Shown here piece by piece: positions 33,827 through 41,477 of a DNA stretch of 64,000 nt; the first letter of the stretch is position 1, and the number at the start of each line of letters is the position of its first letter. Source of the stretch: Limnohabitans sp. T6-20 (GTDB lineage Bacteria > Pseudomonadota > Gammaproteobacteria > Burkholderiales > Burkholderiaceae_C); the NCBI RefSeq assembly GCF_003063505.1, contig NZ_NERW01000002.1, positions 310,001 through 374,000 on the forward strand. Direction: 5' to 3'. The notes under the pieces are model-generated. The model was not told the DNA's origin and made no database searches. It was given only the letters and a program-made list of their open reading frames with translations. The position numbers and the translations under genes are program-made.

Positions 33827-35353
33827 ATGAAGCCGATCTGGATCGTAGACGATGACCAATCCATTCGCTTTGTGCTTGAAAAAGCACTGTTGCGCGAAGG
33901 TTTGCCCACCCGCAGCTTCACCAACCCACGCGAGGTGCTCAAGGCGCTGGACGCAGAAGGTGACGGCGATGGCCCGCAGGTGTTGGTCAGCGACATCCGC
34001 ATGCCCGGTGGCTCGGGCCTGGATTTGCTGACCGCGATCAAGCAACGCCTGCCTGGTTTGCCCGTGATCATCATGACCGCGTTCTCTGATCTGGACAGCG
34101 CCGTGTCGGCCTTTCAGAGCGGTGCGTTTGAATATTTGCCCAAGCCTTTTGACTTGCCCAAAGCGGTTGAGTTGATTCGCCGCGCTGTGGGCGAGAGCCA
34201 ACGCGAAGACGTGGCGGAAGAAAAAATGACCGACGCGCCCGAGATGCTCGGCCAAGCGCCGGCCATGCAAGACGTGTTTCGCGGTATTGGCCGCTTGGCG
34301 CAAAGCCATGTCACGGTGCTCATCACGGGTGAATCGGGCTCGGGCAAAGAACTGGTGGCGCACGCGCTGCACAAACACTCGCCACGCGCCAACCAGCCCT
34401 TTGTGGCCATCAACACCGCCGCGATTCCCAAAGACCTGTTGGAGAGCGAACTCTTCGGCCACGAGCGTGGTGCCTTCACGGGCGCACAAGCCTCGCGCCG
34501 GGGCCGCTTTGAACAGGCCGATGGCGGCACGTTGTTTTTGGATGAAATCGGCGACATGCCATTCGACCTGCAAACCCGCTTGCTGCGCGTTTTGTCGGAC
34601 GGCAACTTTTACCGTGTGGGTGGCCACAGCGCGGTCAAAGCCAATGTGCGCGTGATCGCAGCGACCCACCAGGATCTGGAGCAGCGCGTCAAGGAAGGCG
34701 TGTTCCGCGAGGACTTGTACCACCGCTTGAACGTGATTCGCCTGCGCTTGCCCGCCTTGCGTGAGCGGCGTGAAGACGTGCCCATGTTGGCGCGCTACTT
34801 TTTGCAGCGCAGTGCACAACAATTGGGCGTGGAGCCCAAGCGCATAGCCGACGCTGCCCTGGAACGGCTGAGCCATTTCCAGTTTCCGGGCAACGTGCGT
34901 CAACTGGAAAACATTTGCCACTGGCTGACCGTGATGGCACCTGCGCAAGTGATTGAAGTGAAAGACTTGCCGCCCGAAGTGCTGGATGCAGGATCGCAGC
35001 TTGCTGCCTTGCCTGCACAGGCAGCTTGGGCGCCTGCGCCATCGGATGCCGAGGCCGTGCAGGGTGCAGCCTCAGGCGATGTGCTTGAGCAGATGGCCTC
35101 GGTGGCGACCAGCGTGCCTGCGTCTCACCCGATGGCCAAAGTCTGGGAGTCGGGTCTGGAAGAGGAAGCCTTGGCGTTGTTAAACGCGGGCCGAACCGAC
35201 GTATGGGATGTGTTGACCCGGCGCTTTGAAACCAGCCTGATTCAGGCCGCCTTGGCGACCACACGGGGACGTCGAATCGAGGCAGCCCAAAAGCTGGGCA
35301 TTGGCCGCAACACCATCACCCGCAAGATCCAGGAACTGGGCATCGACGACTGA
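33827..35353 (+). CDS. glnG: Nitrogen regulator NtrC (sigma-54 activator)
   Basis: A 508-residue three-domain activator. The receiver domain starts MKPIWIVDDDQSIRFVLE and has the phosphorylated aspartate in LVSDIRMPGG. The AAA+ domain shows Walker A TGESGSGKE, the GAFTGA loop that contacts sigma-54, and FLDEIGDMP as Walker B. The C-terminal Fis-type helix-turn-helix is AAQKLGIGRNTITRKIQ. A 90-residue Ala/Pro-rich linker before the DNA-binding domain is longer than in enteric NtrC. It is expected to bind the sites upstream of glnA. Confidence 0.96.
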   Translation: MKPIWIVDDDQSIRFVLEKALLREGLPTRSFTNPREVLKALDAEGDGDGPQVLVSDIRMPGGSGLDLLTAIKQRLPGLPVIIMTAFSDLDSAVSAFQSGAFEYLPKPFDLPKAVELIRRAVGESQREDVAEEKMTDAPEMLGQAPAMQDVFRGIGRLAQSHVTVLITGESGSGKELVAHALHKHSPRANQPFVAINTAAIPKDLLESELFGHERGAFTGAQASRRGRFEQADGGTLFLDEIGDMPFDLQTRLLRVLSDGNFYRVGGHSAVKANVRVIAATHQDLEQRVKEGVFREDLYHRLNVIRLRLPALRERREDVPMLARYFLQRSAQQLGVEPKRIADAALERLSHFQFPGNVRQLENICHWLTVMAPAQVIEVKDLPPEVLDAGSQLAALPAQAAWAPAPSDAEAVQGAASGDVLEQMASVATSVPASHPMAKVWESGLEEEALALLNAGRTDVWDVLTRRFETSLIQAALATTRGRRIEAAQKLGIGRNTITRKIQELGIDD

Positions 35354-35370
35354 ACTGCAAAACAGGCTTT

Positions 35371-35396
35371 CTCGAGCAGGGGGCTCGCTCCCACAG
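35371..35396. repeat. Single REP-like palindrome after ntrC
   Basis: TCGAGCAGGGGGCTCGCTCC then CACAG is the reverse-strand form of the REP unit (head TGTGGGAGCGAGCCCC). It fills the 50-base gap between the convergent ntrC and RluA-cupin genes. Confidence 0.72.
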
Positions 35397-35403
35397 AGGT
35401 CTG

Positions 35404-36372
35404 TCAGTTCTTGCGGGCCACCCAATAAGTGGCGCCTTCGGGGCCATATTGCTCGGCATGAGGCTCGTCGCGATTCAGTGAGAACTCGTCGCCGGGTGTC
35501 AGGTAGCGCTTTTGTGGGCTGCCGTCGGGCGCAGCGCAGCTCAGCCACAGCTGGCCTGCCGTCACCCGCGCTTTGACCGCAAAGGGGTGCGTGTGCGTCT
35601 CCAGCACCACGTTGGGCTCCCAAGTGCGTTCCAGCACTTCGTCAAAACCTTCGGCCAGCGCTTGCTGCTTGAATGCTTCAAAACGCATGGTGGGAACCTC
35701 CGTGAAATGGCCGTAAGGCGCGTGGGCTGACCAGTCGGTTGGCACTTCAAACGCCATGGGTGCATCGGTGAACGGGTGCGGAAAAGCCAGCGACTGCGCA
35801 TGCAGCATCAAGCGCGGGCAGAGCGCTCGCACAGGGGCTGGCGCATACAGCGCGTCGCCCAGCATGGGGTGGCCAATGCTTTGCAGGTGCACCCGCAGTT
35901 GGTGGGTGCGCCCGGTGAATGGCTCCAGCTCCACCAGCGTGGCGGTGTCGCTGCTTTGCAGGGCGCGCCAGCGGCTGCGGGCTGGTTTGCCATCCGGGTG
36001 CACGATGTGCAGGGGGCGGCGTTCCCAGTCGAGCAAGATGGGGCCGTCAATCGTGCGCCAGCCGTCTTCGTCGGCGGGCACCGCTTTTTGGGTGTGCAGG
36101 GGCTGCCCGGCCACCACGGCCACATAGCGTTTGTGCACCTGGCGGGTTTCAAACAGGCGGCTCATGCGCCGCTGTGCCTCGATGCCGCGCGCCATGACCA
36201 GCAGGCCTGAGGTGTCCTGGTCGAGCCGGTGCACCACCAGCGCTTCGGGGTAAATGGCCTGCACGCGGCTGGCCAGACAGTCTTGTTTGTCGGGGCCGCG
36301 CCCGGGCACCGACAGCAGGCCGCTGGGCTTTTGCAGCACCAGCAGGTGTTCGTCTTCGTGGATCGGGGTCAT
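35404..36372 (-). CDS. RluA-family pseudouridine synthase fused to a C-terminal cupin domain
   Basis: A 322-residue ORF. Residues 1-225 are a RluA-type synthase: MTPIHEDEHLLVLQKPSGLLSV, the catalytic aspartate in VVHRLDQDTSGLLV, and TGRTHQLRVHLQSIGHPMLGD. Residues 229-322 are a small cupin (THTHPFAVKARVTAGQLWL, RYLTPGDEFSLNRDEPHAE) that usually occurs as a separate gene. No stop lies between them. An ATG at 35688-35686 with GGAGG eight bases upstream could start the cupin by itself. Either this is a true fusion or the two products come from one frame. Start ATG 36372 sets the synthase N-terminus. Confidence 0.84.
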   Translation of the reverse strand: MTPIHEDEHLLVLQKPSGLLSVPGRGPDKQDCLASRVQAIYPEALVVHRLDQDTSGLLVMARGIEAQRRMSRLFETRQVHKRYVAVVAGQPLHTQKAVPADEDGWRTIDGPILLDWERRPLHIVHPDGKPARSRWRALQSSDTATLVELEPFTGRTHQLRVHLQSIGHPMLGDALYAPAPVRALCPRLMLHAQSLAFPHPFTDAPMAFEVPTDWSAHAPYGHFTEVPTMRFEAFKQQALAEGFDEVLERTWEPNVVLETHTHPFAVKARVTAGQLWLSCAAPDGSPQKRYLTPGDEFSLNRDEPHAEQYGPEGATYWVARKN

Positions 36373-36386
36373 GCCTGAGGGTCCTC

Positions 36387-36686
36387 TTAGCCTGCGGTGG
36401 CGGCGGGCTGTTCCAGCACCACATCCGACAGGGGCCGCGCCACGCAGGGCAGCACATAGCCTTCGGCTTTTTCTTCGGCCGACAGGCCCGGCCATTCCAC
36501 CGTGTAGGCCACCTGGCCGCTGACCAGCTGGCAAATGCAGGTGCGGCAAGTGCCGTTGCGGCACGAACTGGGCAACTGCACCCGCCCCATGTCGGCCGCT
36601 TCGAGCAGGGTCAGGTCACCCTCCACGTCGAATTGCAAGTTGGCGGGCAGCACGCGAGCCGTGAAGATCTGAAAAGGAGCGGTCAT
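36387..36686 (-). CDS. 2Fe-2S ferredoxin
   Basis: A 99-residue plant-type [2Fe-2S] ferredoxin-like electron carrier. The cluster cysteines are in SSCRNGTCRTCICQLV (Cys-x4-Cys-x2-Cys) with the fourth in YVLPCVARP. The N-terminal strands FTARVLPANLQFDVEGDLTL fit the beta-grasp fold. It lies 14 bases upstream of the RluA-cupin gene. Partner reductase is not encoded nearby. Confidence 0.9.
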   Translation of the reverse strand: MTAPFQIFTARVLPANLQFDVEGDLTLLEAADMGRVQLPSSCRNGTCRTCICQLVSGQVAYTVEWPGLSAEEKAEGYVLPCVARPLSDVVLEQPAATAG

Positions 36687-36738
36687 GGACAGGAGGGAGG
36701 CCTTGCCAAGCGCTTGGCTTAACAAGGCTCGGGGCGCT

Positions 36739-36879
36739 TTATTTGTCTTTGACTTTGCCGCGAGGCGCCACAAAGGTGGACGGGGCCATGGGGCGGTCAG
36801 AGGTGAACGTCTTGGGGGGAGACGTGTCTTTCTTTGGCTTCTTGGCCATTTTGTTGCTGCGTTGTTCGCCTTTGGCCAT
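36739..36879 (-). CDS. Small basic conserved protein
   Basis: A 46-residue protein, MAKGEQRSNKMAKKPKKDTS at the N-terminus, rich in Lys/Arg/Pro and without hydrophobic segments. AAGGA lies seven bases before ATG 36879, a good ribosome site. Very similar short proteins (MAKGQQRSN-type) are, from memory, scattered through Burkholderiales without known function. A strong terminator-like hairpin lies just upstream on the chromosome. Ribosome or nucleic-acid binding would suit the charge but is guesswork. Confidence 0.7.
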   Translation of the reverse strand: MAKGEQRSNKMAKKPKKDTSPPKTFTSDRPMAPSTFVAPRGKVKDK

Positions 36880-36928
36880 GGTTTTTCCTTGGGTTGCTTC
36901 CCGGCTTGGGAGTGCCCTGATGTTAAAG

Positions 36929-36957
36929 CACAAAGCCGCAGAATCTGCGGCTTTGTG
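36929..36957. terminator. Bidirectional terminator-like hairpin
   Basis: CACAAAGCCGCAGA pairs with TCTGCGGCTTTGTG almost without a loop. AAAG/CTTT flanks give short U-tracts on either strand. It separates the nitroreductase gene end from the small basic protein gene. Confidence 0.65.
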
Positions 36958-37002
36958 GGGGGCATCACCTGACGCTCCAAGAGCGGAAGGTGTGTTGCGA
37001 CC

Positions 37003-37641
37003 TTATTTGACTTCGGTCACAAACTGCGCGGTGGGGCGGCGCACTTTTTTCAGGTTCGCCAACCAGTCGCCTTCGGCTGCACGGTAGCCCAGCGGCACGA
37101 TGACCACGCTGCGCAGACCGCGAGCGCTCAGGCCCAAAATCTCGTCCACAGCTTTCGGGTCAAAGCCTTCCATGGGCGTGGCGTCCACTTCTTCGAAAGC
37201 GGCAGCGATCAAAGAAGCGCCCAAACCAATGTAGGCCTGACGTGCGGCGTGCTCGAAGTTCACTTCGGGCGTACGCGCAGGGTAGTTCTTGAGCAACATC
37301 TGGCGGTAGTTTTCCCAGCCTTCGTTGGTGCCGCCGCGTTGTGCGTTGGTCAGGTCAAACATCATGTTGATGCGATCGGCCGTGTAGTTGTCCCAAGCAG
37401 CAAACACCAGCAGGTGCGAGCCTTCGGTGATCTGGCCCTGGCCCCAGGCTTTGGGCTTGATCTGCTCGCGCACGGCGGCGTTGGTCACCACGATAACTTC
37501 GAAAGGCTGCAGGCCGCTCGATGTGGGGGCCAGACGGGCGGCTTCGACGATGCGGTCGACCTTGTCTTGGGCCACGACCTTGGTGGGGTCCATTTTTTTG
37601 CAGGCATAGCGCCATTCGAGTTTGTTCAGCAATTCAGACAT
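37003..37641 (-). CDS. Nitroreductase-family NAD(P)H-dependent oxidoreductase
   Basis: A 212-residue FMN flavoprotein. The N-terminal LEWRYACKKMDPTKVV supplies the Arg/Lys residues that bind FMN phosphate; AARLAPTSSGLQPFEVIVV is the family's FMN-binding loop; the C-terminal GYRAAEGDW matches GYR-type ends. The length is normal for NfsB-like enzymes, which reduce nitro compounds or quinones. ATG 37641; it is followed by the hairpin at 36929-36957. Confidence 0.9.
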   Translation of the reverse strand: MSELLNKLEWRYACKKMDPTKVVAQDKVDRIVEAARLAPTSSGLQPFEVIVVTNAAVREQIKPKAWGQGQITEGSHLLVFAAWDNYTADRINMMFDLTNAQRGGTNEGWENYRQMLLKNYPARTPEVNFEHAARQAYIGLGASLIAAAFEEVDATPMEGFDPKAVDEILGLSARGLRSVVIVPLGYRAAEGDWLANLKKVRRPTAQFVTEVK

Positions 37642-37730
37642 GTGAAATTCCAGAGAGGGTTAATTGAAAGTGTGCGGCGATTGTGGCCCAAGTGCGCCAA
37701 CGCGCCTGTCGCCTTTGACAAAGCAGGGCT

Positions 37731-38267
37731 TCAGGCGGGGACTTCTTGCCAAGTGCCTGAGGGCAAGTCGTTCAGGTTGTAAGGCCCCACGGCAGTGCGG
37801 ATCAGCCGCAGCGTTGGCAAGCCCACGGCGGCGGTCATGCGGCGCACCTGGCGGTTGCGGCCTTCTCGGATGCACAGTTCCAGCCAAGTCGTGGGAATGC
37901 TTTTGCGCTCGCGAATCGGCGGGTTGCGTGGCCACAGGTCAGCGGGCGGCTGCACCGCGCGAGCGCGGGCGGGCAGGGTGGGGCCATCGTTCAGCGTCAC
38001 GCCCCGGCACAAAGCGGTCAGGGCCTTGTCGTCCACCACACCCTCCACCTGCACCAAATAGGTCTTCTCCATCTTGAAGCGGGGGTCTGAAATGCGGGCT
38101 TGCTCCTTGCCGTCATCGGTCAGCAGCAGCAAACCTTCGCTGTCGGCGTCCAAGCGCCCGGCCACATACACGCCGGGCAGGTCGATGTGGTCCTTCAGAC
38201 CCTGCCAGCGCCCCTCGGGGGTGAACTGGCTGAGCACGCCATAAGGTTTGTTGAAGCGGATCAGCAT
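37731..38267 (-). CDS. rluE: 23S rRNA pseudouridine synthase RluE family
   Basis: A 178-residue enzyme lacking the S4 domain, as expected for RluE. It starts [19 protein letters not shown], has the catalytic aspartate in [19 protein letters not shown], and ends with the RNA-contact region [22 protein letters not shown]. RluE modifies U2457 of 23S rRNA. ATG 38267 is used; the longer in-frame ORF to 38519 overlaps the divergent SRAP-like gene, whose start is 36 bases away. Confidence 0.9.
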   Translation of the reverse strand: MLIRFNKPYGVLSQFTPEGRWQGLKDHIDLPGVYVAGRLDADSEGLLLLTDDGKEQARISDPRFKMEKTYLVQVEGVVDDKALTALCRGVTLNDGPTLPARARAVQPPADLWPRNPPIRERKSIPTTWLELCIREGRNRQVRRMTAAVGLPTLRLIRTAVGPYNLNDLPSGTWQEVPA

Positions 38268-38303
38268 GGGCGTGAGGGTATCAGGTCGGTTAGCATCCCC
38301 CGC

Positions 38304-38999
38304 ATGAGTACCCAATATGAATGCCTGAAAAGCGCCGACCTGTATGCCGAGGCCTTTGGCGTCGCCCCCCCCGAAAAACTGCCCGGCAAAGAAGTTTGGC
38401 CGCGCCAGCAGGGCCTGTTCATCCGCAAAGCCGCAGTGGCAACCACTGATCCCGAAGCACAAGCGCCAGCAGATGCCGCCCCCGCCAGCCCATTGGTGCT
38501 GGAATTGGCCCAAGGCCAATTTGGCTTGGTGCCCACTTGGGTCAAGTCGGCTTCGGACGCCAAACTGCGCTCAACCAAGCTGGCGGTGACCCGCTACGAA
38601 ACCATGAGCACCGCCACGCCCACACGCGAGACATGGCTCAATGCCCAGCGCTGCATCATTCCCATGCAAGCGTTTTTAGAAGACGATTGGCGCAGCGGCA
38701 AGGCGGTGCCCACACGTATTGCCCGGGTCGATGGGAAACCCATGGGGGTTGCGGGCTTGTGGGAGCGTTGGACGCAGGGCGACGAAGAAATTGTGAGCTA
38801 CACGCTGCTCACGGTGAACGCCAACAGCCACGCGCTGATGAACCGCTATGGCCAAAACGGCAACGAAAAACGCATGCCCGCCATCCTGAACGAAGGCGCC
38901 TGGAACGCCTGGCTGACCGCCCCGCTCGACAAAGCCCGCGAGTTCATGCGTGCCTACCCGACCAACCTGTTGTTGGCCAACCCGGTACAGAAAAAGTAG
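38304..38999 (+). CDS. SRAP/YedK-like protein lacking the catalytic residues
   Basis: A 231-residue SOS-response-associated-peptidase (HMCES/YedK) family member by its overall pattern: [61 protein letters not shown] and [12 protein letters not shown]. In active SRAP proteins Cys2 forms a thiazolidine with abasic DNA. Here the second residue is Ser and the nearest cysteine is Cys7. The Asn of the NAR-x-ET motif is replaced (VTRYET), and the catalytic His before RMP is Glu188; only the Glu126 region remains. It is probably a catalytically altered paralogue that may still bind DNA. Confidence 0.8.
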   Translation: MSTQYECLKSADLYAEAFGVAPPEKLPGKEVWPRQQGLFIRKAAVATTDPEAQAPADAAPASPLVLELAQGQFGLVPTWVKSASDAKLRSTKLAVTRYETMSTATPTRETWLNAQRCIIPMQAFLEDDWRSGKAVPTRIARVDGKPMGVAGLWERWTQGDEEIVSYTLLTVNANSHALMNRYGQNGNEKRMPAILNEGAWNAWLTAPLDKAREFMRAYPTNLLLANPVQKK

Positions 39000-39074
39000 T
39001 TGCGCCATACCCGTGAACACGGGTGGCCAGGTACATCAAGCCGTCATGAGACCCCGACCAGTCGAGTCCTCAGC

Positions 39075-39701
39075 TCAAAGCGACTGCTGGTAACGCTGCA
39101 CCATCTCGGCCTGCGTTTCGATCTCAATCGTCTCGCCCTTGAAGGCCTGAATTTGGTCGCGCAGCATCTCTCCCATGGTGGGCAGTTTGCTGCGCTCAGG
39201 GTGCCGCGATGCATCCCAAAGCTGCGAACGCATGAAGGCCTTGGCGCAATGCAGATAGACCGATTCCACCGTCACGCGGATCACCAGCTTGGGTGTGCGC
39301 CGAGCGTCCACGCAAAGCGCCAAGTCGGCCGGGTCGGTGCTCAAAACCGCTTGCCCGTTGATGCGCAAAGTCTCGTCAAACCCCGGCACCATGAAGAGCA
39401 AACCCAAACGCCCGGTGCTGACAATGTTCTCCAGCGTGTCCAGCCGGTTGTTGCCCGGTGAGTCGGGCACCAAAAGCGTCTGCGCGTCCAGCACCTTGAT
39501 GAAGCCCGCATCGCCCCCGCGAGGCGAGGCGTCCATGTGCCCATCCGCATCGCTGCTGGCCAACACCACAAAGGGCGACAGCGCGACGAAGCGGATCGCA
39601 TGCGCGTCCAGCGACGGCATTTCTTTTTTAAGCGAACGCTCACTGGCGGGCCCGTAGAGCTGGCGCAGGGCTTCGAGGGTGGTGATGTGGTGGGTGGTCA
39701 T
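39075..39701 (-). CDS. Pyridoxamine 5'-phosphate oxidase-fold FMN-binding protein
   Basis: A 208-residue split-barrel protein of the MSMEG_1061-like PPOX group. Typical blocks are FVALSPFVVLASSDADGHMD, SPRGGDAGFIKVLDAQTLLV, DSPGNNRLDTLENIVSTGRL, GLLFMVPGFDETLRINGQA and KAFMRSQLWD. Such proteins bind FMN or F420-like cofactors and often reduce electrophiles; the substrate is unknown. Two similar dyads lie 25-62 bases upstream of its start and probably regulate it. Confidence 0.87.
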   Translation of the reverse strand: MTTHHITTLEALRQLYGPASERSLKKEMPSLDAHAIRFVALSPFVVLASSDADGHMDASPRGGDAGFIKVLDAQTLLVPDSPGNNRLDTLENIVSTGRLGLLFMVPGFDETLRINGQAVLSTDPADLALCVDARRTPKLVIRVTVESVYLHCAKAFMRSQLWDASRHPERSKLPTMGEMLRDQIQAFKGETIEIETQAEMVQRYQQSL

Positions 39702-39725
39702 GGGCGGAGAGTTGAATTGTTGGGC

Positions 39726-39763
39726 ATACCCAAATTGGGTTGGTTCATGCCCATTTTGGGTAT
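39726..39763. promoter_or_regulatory. Two tandem dyads upstream of the PPOX-fold gene
   Basis: ATACCCAAATTGGGTT (39726-39741) and ATGCCCATTTTGGGTAT (39747-39763) are near-palindromes of similar design, centred 21 bases apart, i.e. on the same face of the helix. They look like paired binding sites for a dimeric regulator controlling the leftward gene. Confidence 0.55.
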
Positions 39764-39793
39764 TTGGTAAGCGCTGCTTCCAAAGGTGTAGCT

Positions 39794-40390
39794 TTAGCTT
39801 TCCATGTCAGCGAAATCCACCAGCGGAATACCAGAACGTCTGGCGGCATCGGTCACGCAAGTCAGTAACTGGCGTGAGCCTGGCTTGACCAGCGGCAGCG
39901 AAGAGACTTTCTTCACCTGCGCCATACCGGATTCGAACAGTGCAACGCAAGCATGCAAGGGGTGTTGGGCCGATGCATAGACGATACCGTCCAGTTGTTG
40001 CGCCCGGCACTCTTGGGCAAAGCCTTGGGTGATGGCGATCCGTTGGGCTTGGAGCACAGGGTAGGGCTCGGCCAGCGCCCGCACATCGGCCAAACGCAAA
40101 CGCCCTTTGGTGGCGAACGTCACCAGCGACTTGCGGGCCAAGTCGTCGAGCGAGCGGCTGTGCACATCGCGCCGAAAAATCGACTCATATAAGGCGGTGT
40201 GCTCGCTGTCGGCCAGATATGCCGTGGCCTCGGACGGCAAACAAAAGCGCCCCGCTTGCAAACCGGTGGGTGCCAACAACAAACCGTTGATTCGCACGCT
40301 GGTTTTGCGTGCACGCGTCAGCTGCACGCGGTGAAACGTCTGGCCGGGGGCCAGCTCAAGGATGGGTGGATGCAGGTCTTTGAATTTCAT
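39794..40390 (-). CDS. RES-domain toxin of a type II toxin-antitoxin pair
   Basis: A 198-residue protein matching the RES domain: FHRVQ near the start, then INGLLLAPTGLQAGRFC, YLADSEHTALYESIFRRD, with the Arg, Tyr and Glu-containing pattern after which such domains are known. RES toxins deplete or modify NAD+. The gene follows the antitoxin by 12 bases on the same strand, the standard Xre-RES order (antitoxin first). Length is at the upper end for the family; C-terminal 40 residues (VKPGSRQLLTCVTDAARRSG) are not obviously part of the core. Confidence 0.85.
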   Translation of the reverse strand: MKFKDLHPPILELAPGQTFHRVQLTRARKTSVRINGLLLAPTGLQAGRFCLPSEATAYLADSEHTALYESIFRRDVHSRSLDDLARKSLVTFATKGRLRLADVRALAEPYPVLQAQRIAITQGFAQECRAQQLDGIVYASAQHPLHACVALFESGMAQVKKVSSLPLVKPGSRQLLTCVTDAARRSGIPLVDFADMES

Positions 40391-40402
40391 GGAAAGAGGC
40401 GG

Positions 40403-40870
40403 TTAATGCCCCTCTGCCGTCGCCAGATCGATCACGCGCTGGGCGGGTGTGCCTTGCTCCAGTGCGGTGCGGGGTGACTGGCCGTCCAGTGCCGGGTGCG
40501 GGCTTTCCAGGAAAGCCAGCAGTTGCCAACCGTCGGTCGAACCCAAGGCAGCGGCCATGGGCGCGATGACTGGAAAGATGAACGGCTCGAATTGCCAGCG
40601 GGGCAGCTTGTAGCCCCGGCGCAGGTGCGACACGCCAATGCAGCGGCCGCTTTTGATCCAGGCGTTCATGGTCACGCGGGTGGTGCCTGAGAGGGTGGCT
40701 GCTTCGTCGGTGGTGATCATGTCAGCCGCCTGAATGCGTTGCAGCCGGTACTGCGCGCCAAAGCGCAGCAGCGCATTGGTTTGCGCTTCTGAGGCATAAG
40801 GGTCTTGGCCGCTGGCTTCGTCACGGGGCACTTCCGTGACGGCCGAAAGGGGGAAGGTGAGCGTGTTCAT
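40403..40870 (-). CDS. Xre/ParS-type antitoxin (DUF2384-like) of the RES pair
   Basis: A 155-residue protein. The middle has a helix-turn-helix of excisionase/MerR look (MITTDEAATLSGTTRVTMNA), and the C-terminal 45 residues (WQLLAFLESPHPALDGQSPR then TALEQGTPAQRVIDLA) match the antitoxin-toxin binding DUF2384/MbcA domain. AGGAAAAACACC precedes ATG 40870. It should neutralise the RES protein and repress the shared promoter at 40907-40966. Confidence 0.8.
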   Translation of the reverse strand: MNTLTFPLSAVTEVPRDEASGQDPYASEAQTNALLRFGAQYRLQRIQAADMITTDEAATLSGTTRVTMNAWIKSGRCIGVSHLRRGYKLPRWQFEPFIFPVIAPMAAALGSTDGWQLLAFLESPHPALDGQSPRTALEQGTPAQRVIDLATAEGH

Positions 40871-40906
40871 GGTGTTTTTCCTGGTGCTCCCGCTTGACCA
40901 TCGAAA

Positions 40907-40966
40907 CGGGGCCAGCTCTCAAGATGCTGGCCCCGTGATTTTAAACCGCTTTGTTAATCTCGTAAA
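40907..40966 (-). promoter_or_regulatory. Promoter and operator of the Xre-RES operon
   Basis: On the minus strand TTTACG (40966-40961) and TAAAAT (40943-40938) are spaced 17 bases, a fair sigma-70 promoter. The expected start falls inside a perfect 10-bp-arm dyad, CGGGGCCAGC/GCTGGCCCCG (40907-40935), well placed as an autoregulatory operator. A further inverted repeat CGTAAA/TTTACG spans 40961-40980. Confidence 0.65.
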
Positions 40967-41095
40967 GTTCGTTATTTACGTAAGCCATGGGGTAGGGCCA
41001 CCCATGGGCTTTCAATATGGCTTAAAACCACGACCCCAGTTCGCTCAAAAACGCCAGCTTCTCAGGCGTGGATGGCTGTGCCTGTAGCTCGTAAG

Positions 41096-41138
41096 TTGGC
41101 AAAAAGTTCAGGCAGTCTAGAATGTGCAGAATTCTGCA
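41096..41138 (+). promoter_or_regulatory. Promoter and operator of the Phd-ParE operon
   Basis: TTGGCA (41096-41101), 16 bases, then TAGAAT (41118-41123) form a promoter. The perfect palindrome TGCAGAATTCTGCA (41125-41138) lies directly downstream over the expected start site, 18 bases before the antitoxin ATG. Confidence 0.72.
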
Positions 41139-41156
41139 ATGTCATAGGAGCCGGTC

Positions 41157-41477
41157 ATGGGTTTTTCTGCCAGCGATGTCGTGCCATTCACACAAGCACG
41201 CTCCCATCTGTCCGAACTGGCCGACCAGGCCAAGGCTGGGGCAGAGAAGATCATCACCAAAAACGGCGAGAGCTATGTTGCGCTGATCGACTCTGACCGA
41301 CTCGACTACTACCACCGTCTGGAGCGCGAACGCATTCACCTGCTGTTGATCGACGACGCCAAGCGCGGCTTGGCCGACATCACCGCAGGCCGCACGTTTG
41401 AAGCAGACGCCGCCCTGGCCCAGCTGCAACAGCAGCGCAAGACCGCCACCAAACTCCCTGCCAAGCAACGTGGCTGA
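41157..41477 (+). CDS. Phd/YefM-type antitoxin
   Basis: A 106-residue antitoxin. Its N-terminal DNA-binding/dimer part reads VVPFTQARSHLSELADQAKA then GAEKIITKNGESYVALIDSD, the Phd/YefM signature. The C-terminal half is Lys/Gln-rich and probably wraps the toxin. The toxin gene begins inside its last codons (GTG 41470, stop 41475-41477), so translation is coupled. Likely autorepression is through the palindrome at 41125-41138. Confidence 0.88.
   Translation: MGFSASDVVPFTQARSHLSELADQAKAGAEKIITKNGESYVALIDSDRLDYYHRLERERIHLLLIDDAKRGLADITAGRTFEADAALAQLQQQRKTATKLPAKQRG

Noticed and set aside
40982..41012. Imperfect inverted repeat (AAGCCATGGGG / CCCATGGGCTT) between the two toxin-antitoxin operons
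   Set aside because: Arms match only with an indel and there is no U-tract on either strand, so I did not call a terminator or operator.
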